Origin: an uncultured cyanobacterium
GTDB taxonomy: Bacteria > Cyanobacteriota > Cyanobacteriia > PCC-6307 > Cyanobiaceae
Direction of reading: 5' to 3'
Length of the DNA stretch: 5,542 bases
NCBI GenBank assembly: GCA_903831165.1
Contig: CAIKWV010000387.1
Coordinates: 1-5,542, forward strand
Position 1 is the stretch's first letter. Every line of letters starts with the position of its first letter. Of the stretch, positions 4,963 to 5,542 are shown one piece after another. Below the pieces are notes generated by a model. The model was not told where the DNA came from, ran no database searches, and saw only the letters and a list, made by a program, of their open reading frames with translations. A program made the translations under genes and the position numbers.

Positions 4963-5542
4963 GCTGCTGCCGCCGTCTCGATGGCCCGCACCAGCAGCGC
5001 TTCGGCCTGCGCCAGCCAGCCGTCGTTGTCGCCGCCGGGGTTGAGGGGCTCCGGTTCCGCCAGCGGTTGATCCGGTTCGATGCCCTGGTTCTGGATGTCG
5101 CGACCGCTCGGGGTGAGATAGCGGGCCACCGTCACCGCCAGGCCGCTGCCATCTCCGAGGGGGATCAGGGTCTGGATCAGGCCCTTGCCGTAGGTGCGGC
5201 TGCCGGCCAAGGGCGAGCGGCCGCTGTCCTGCAGGGCACCGGCCAGGATTTCACTGGCGCTGGCCGTACCGCCGTTCACCAGGGTCAGCATCGGACCCCG
5301 ATAGAGGCTGCCCGCGCCGGCGACCTGGCGATCGCTGATGCCGCCGCGGTCCTGGGTTTCGACGATCGGTTCGGCGTCGAGCAGGCTGTTGGCCACCGCC
5401 AGGCCCGCCTGCACCAGACCACCGGAGTTATTGCGCAGATCGAGCAGCAGGCCCTCGATCGGCTGGTGTCCCGGGGCTGACTGGTTGAACGCCAACAGGG
5501 CATCCCGCACCTGAACGGGCACCGGCTCACTGAACTGGGTGA
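4959..5542 (-). CDS. ctpA: Carboxyl-terminal processing protease (CtpA-like), 3' part (begins beyond the right edge)
   Basis: A tail-specific serine protease of family S41. In cyanobacteria, CtpA trims the C-terminal extension of the photosystem II D1 precursor on the lumenal side of the thylakoid; paralogues CtpB and CtpC exist, so the exact subtype is uncertain. The window shows the last 193 residues. Visible: LLLDLRNNSGGLVQAGLAVA at 31-50, the nucleophile region LVNGGTASASEILAGALQDS at 87-106 (Ser94 by comparison with algal D1 protease) and TYGKGLIQ at 116-123 with the general-base Lys119. The 25-residue Ser-Lys spacing matches the family. ARYLTPSGRDIQNQGIEPDQ at 139-158 is also typical. 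The signal peptide and PDZ domain lie outside the window. The stop overlaps the HD gene start, so this gene heads the visible minus-strand operon. Confidence 0.93.
   Translation of the reverse strand, partial: TQFSEPVPVQVRDALLAFNQSAPGHQPIEGLLLDLRNNSGGLVQAGLAVANSLLDAEPIVETQDRGGISDRQVAGAGSLYRGPMLTLVNGGTASASEILAGALQDSGRSPLAGSRTYGKGLIQTLIPLGDGSGLAVTVARYLTPSGRDIQNQGIEPDQPLAEPEPLNPGGDNDGWLAQAEALLVRAIETAAAA

Noticed and set aside
3334..5070. A 578-codon plus-strand open frame antisense to minC, the HD gene and the end of ctpA
   Set aside because: It lies wholly opposite well-supported genes, has a low-complexity Ala/Gln/Gly/Arg composition with no recognisable domain, and is a common artefact in GC-rich DNA.
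1..5542. tRNA or rRNA genes, CRISPR arrays, insertion sequences or integrase genes
   Set aside because: None were recognised. In particular, no transposase, terminal inverted repeats or tRNA fragment was found at the cassette borders, so the mechanism of its arrival is unknown.

Overview
The window looks like chromosomal DNA from a high-GC picocyanobacterium, most likely of the Cyanobium / freshwater-type Synechococcus group. Three things point there. Genes for a CtpA-type protease, an HD-domain phosphohydrolase, MinC and MinD lie on the minus strand in the order familiar from picocyanobacteria. The cyanobacterial octamer GCGATCGC (HIP1) occurs four times in 5.5 kb. Most starts lack a Shine-Dalgarno sequence. 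The genus is an inference; no rRNA or other marker is present.

Layout on the minus strand, in transcription order from right to left: the 3' part of a ctpA-like gene (enters at 5542, ends 4959); a 424-residue HD phosphohydrolase of the SAMHD1/dGTPase-like group (4962-3688, start overlapping the ctpA stop); minC (3661-2978, 26 bp further on); and, after a 2.46 kb interruption, the 5' part of minD (517 to the left edge). minE would be expected just outside the left edge.

The interruption holds three plus-strand genes packed as one operon: a double-HKD phospholipase D-like protein (640-1638) and two single-domain CHR-family (chromate transporter, ChrA) genes (1631-2191 and 2188-2874). Overlaps of 8 bp and 4 bp suggest translational coupling. 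The operon diverges from minD across a 122 bp intergenic region with a possible promoter and two inverted repeats. It converges on minC across a 103 bp region with short direct repeats and no obvious terminator.

The most notable point is this arrangement. minC and minD, whose products act as one complex, are normally adjacent and co-transcribed in cyanobacteria. Here they are split by an oppositely oriented PLD-CHR-CHR module, so minD must have its own promoter. The pairing of a PLD-like enzyme with a two-subunit CHR transporter is itself a functional association that I do not recognise as a described system.
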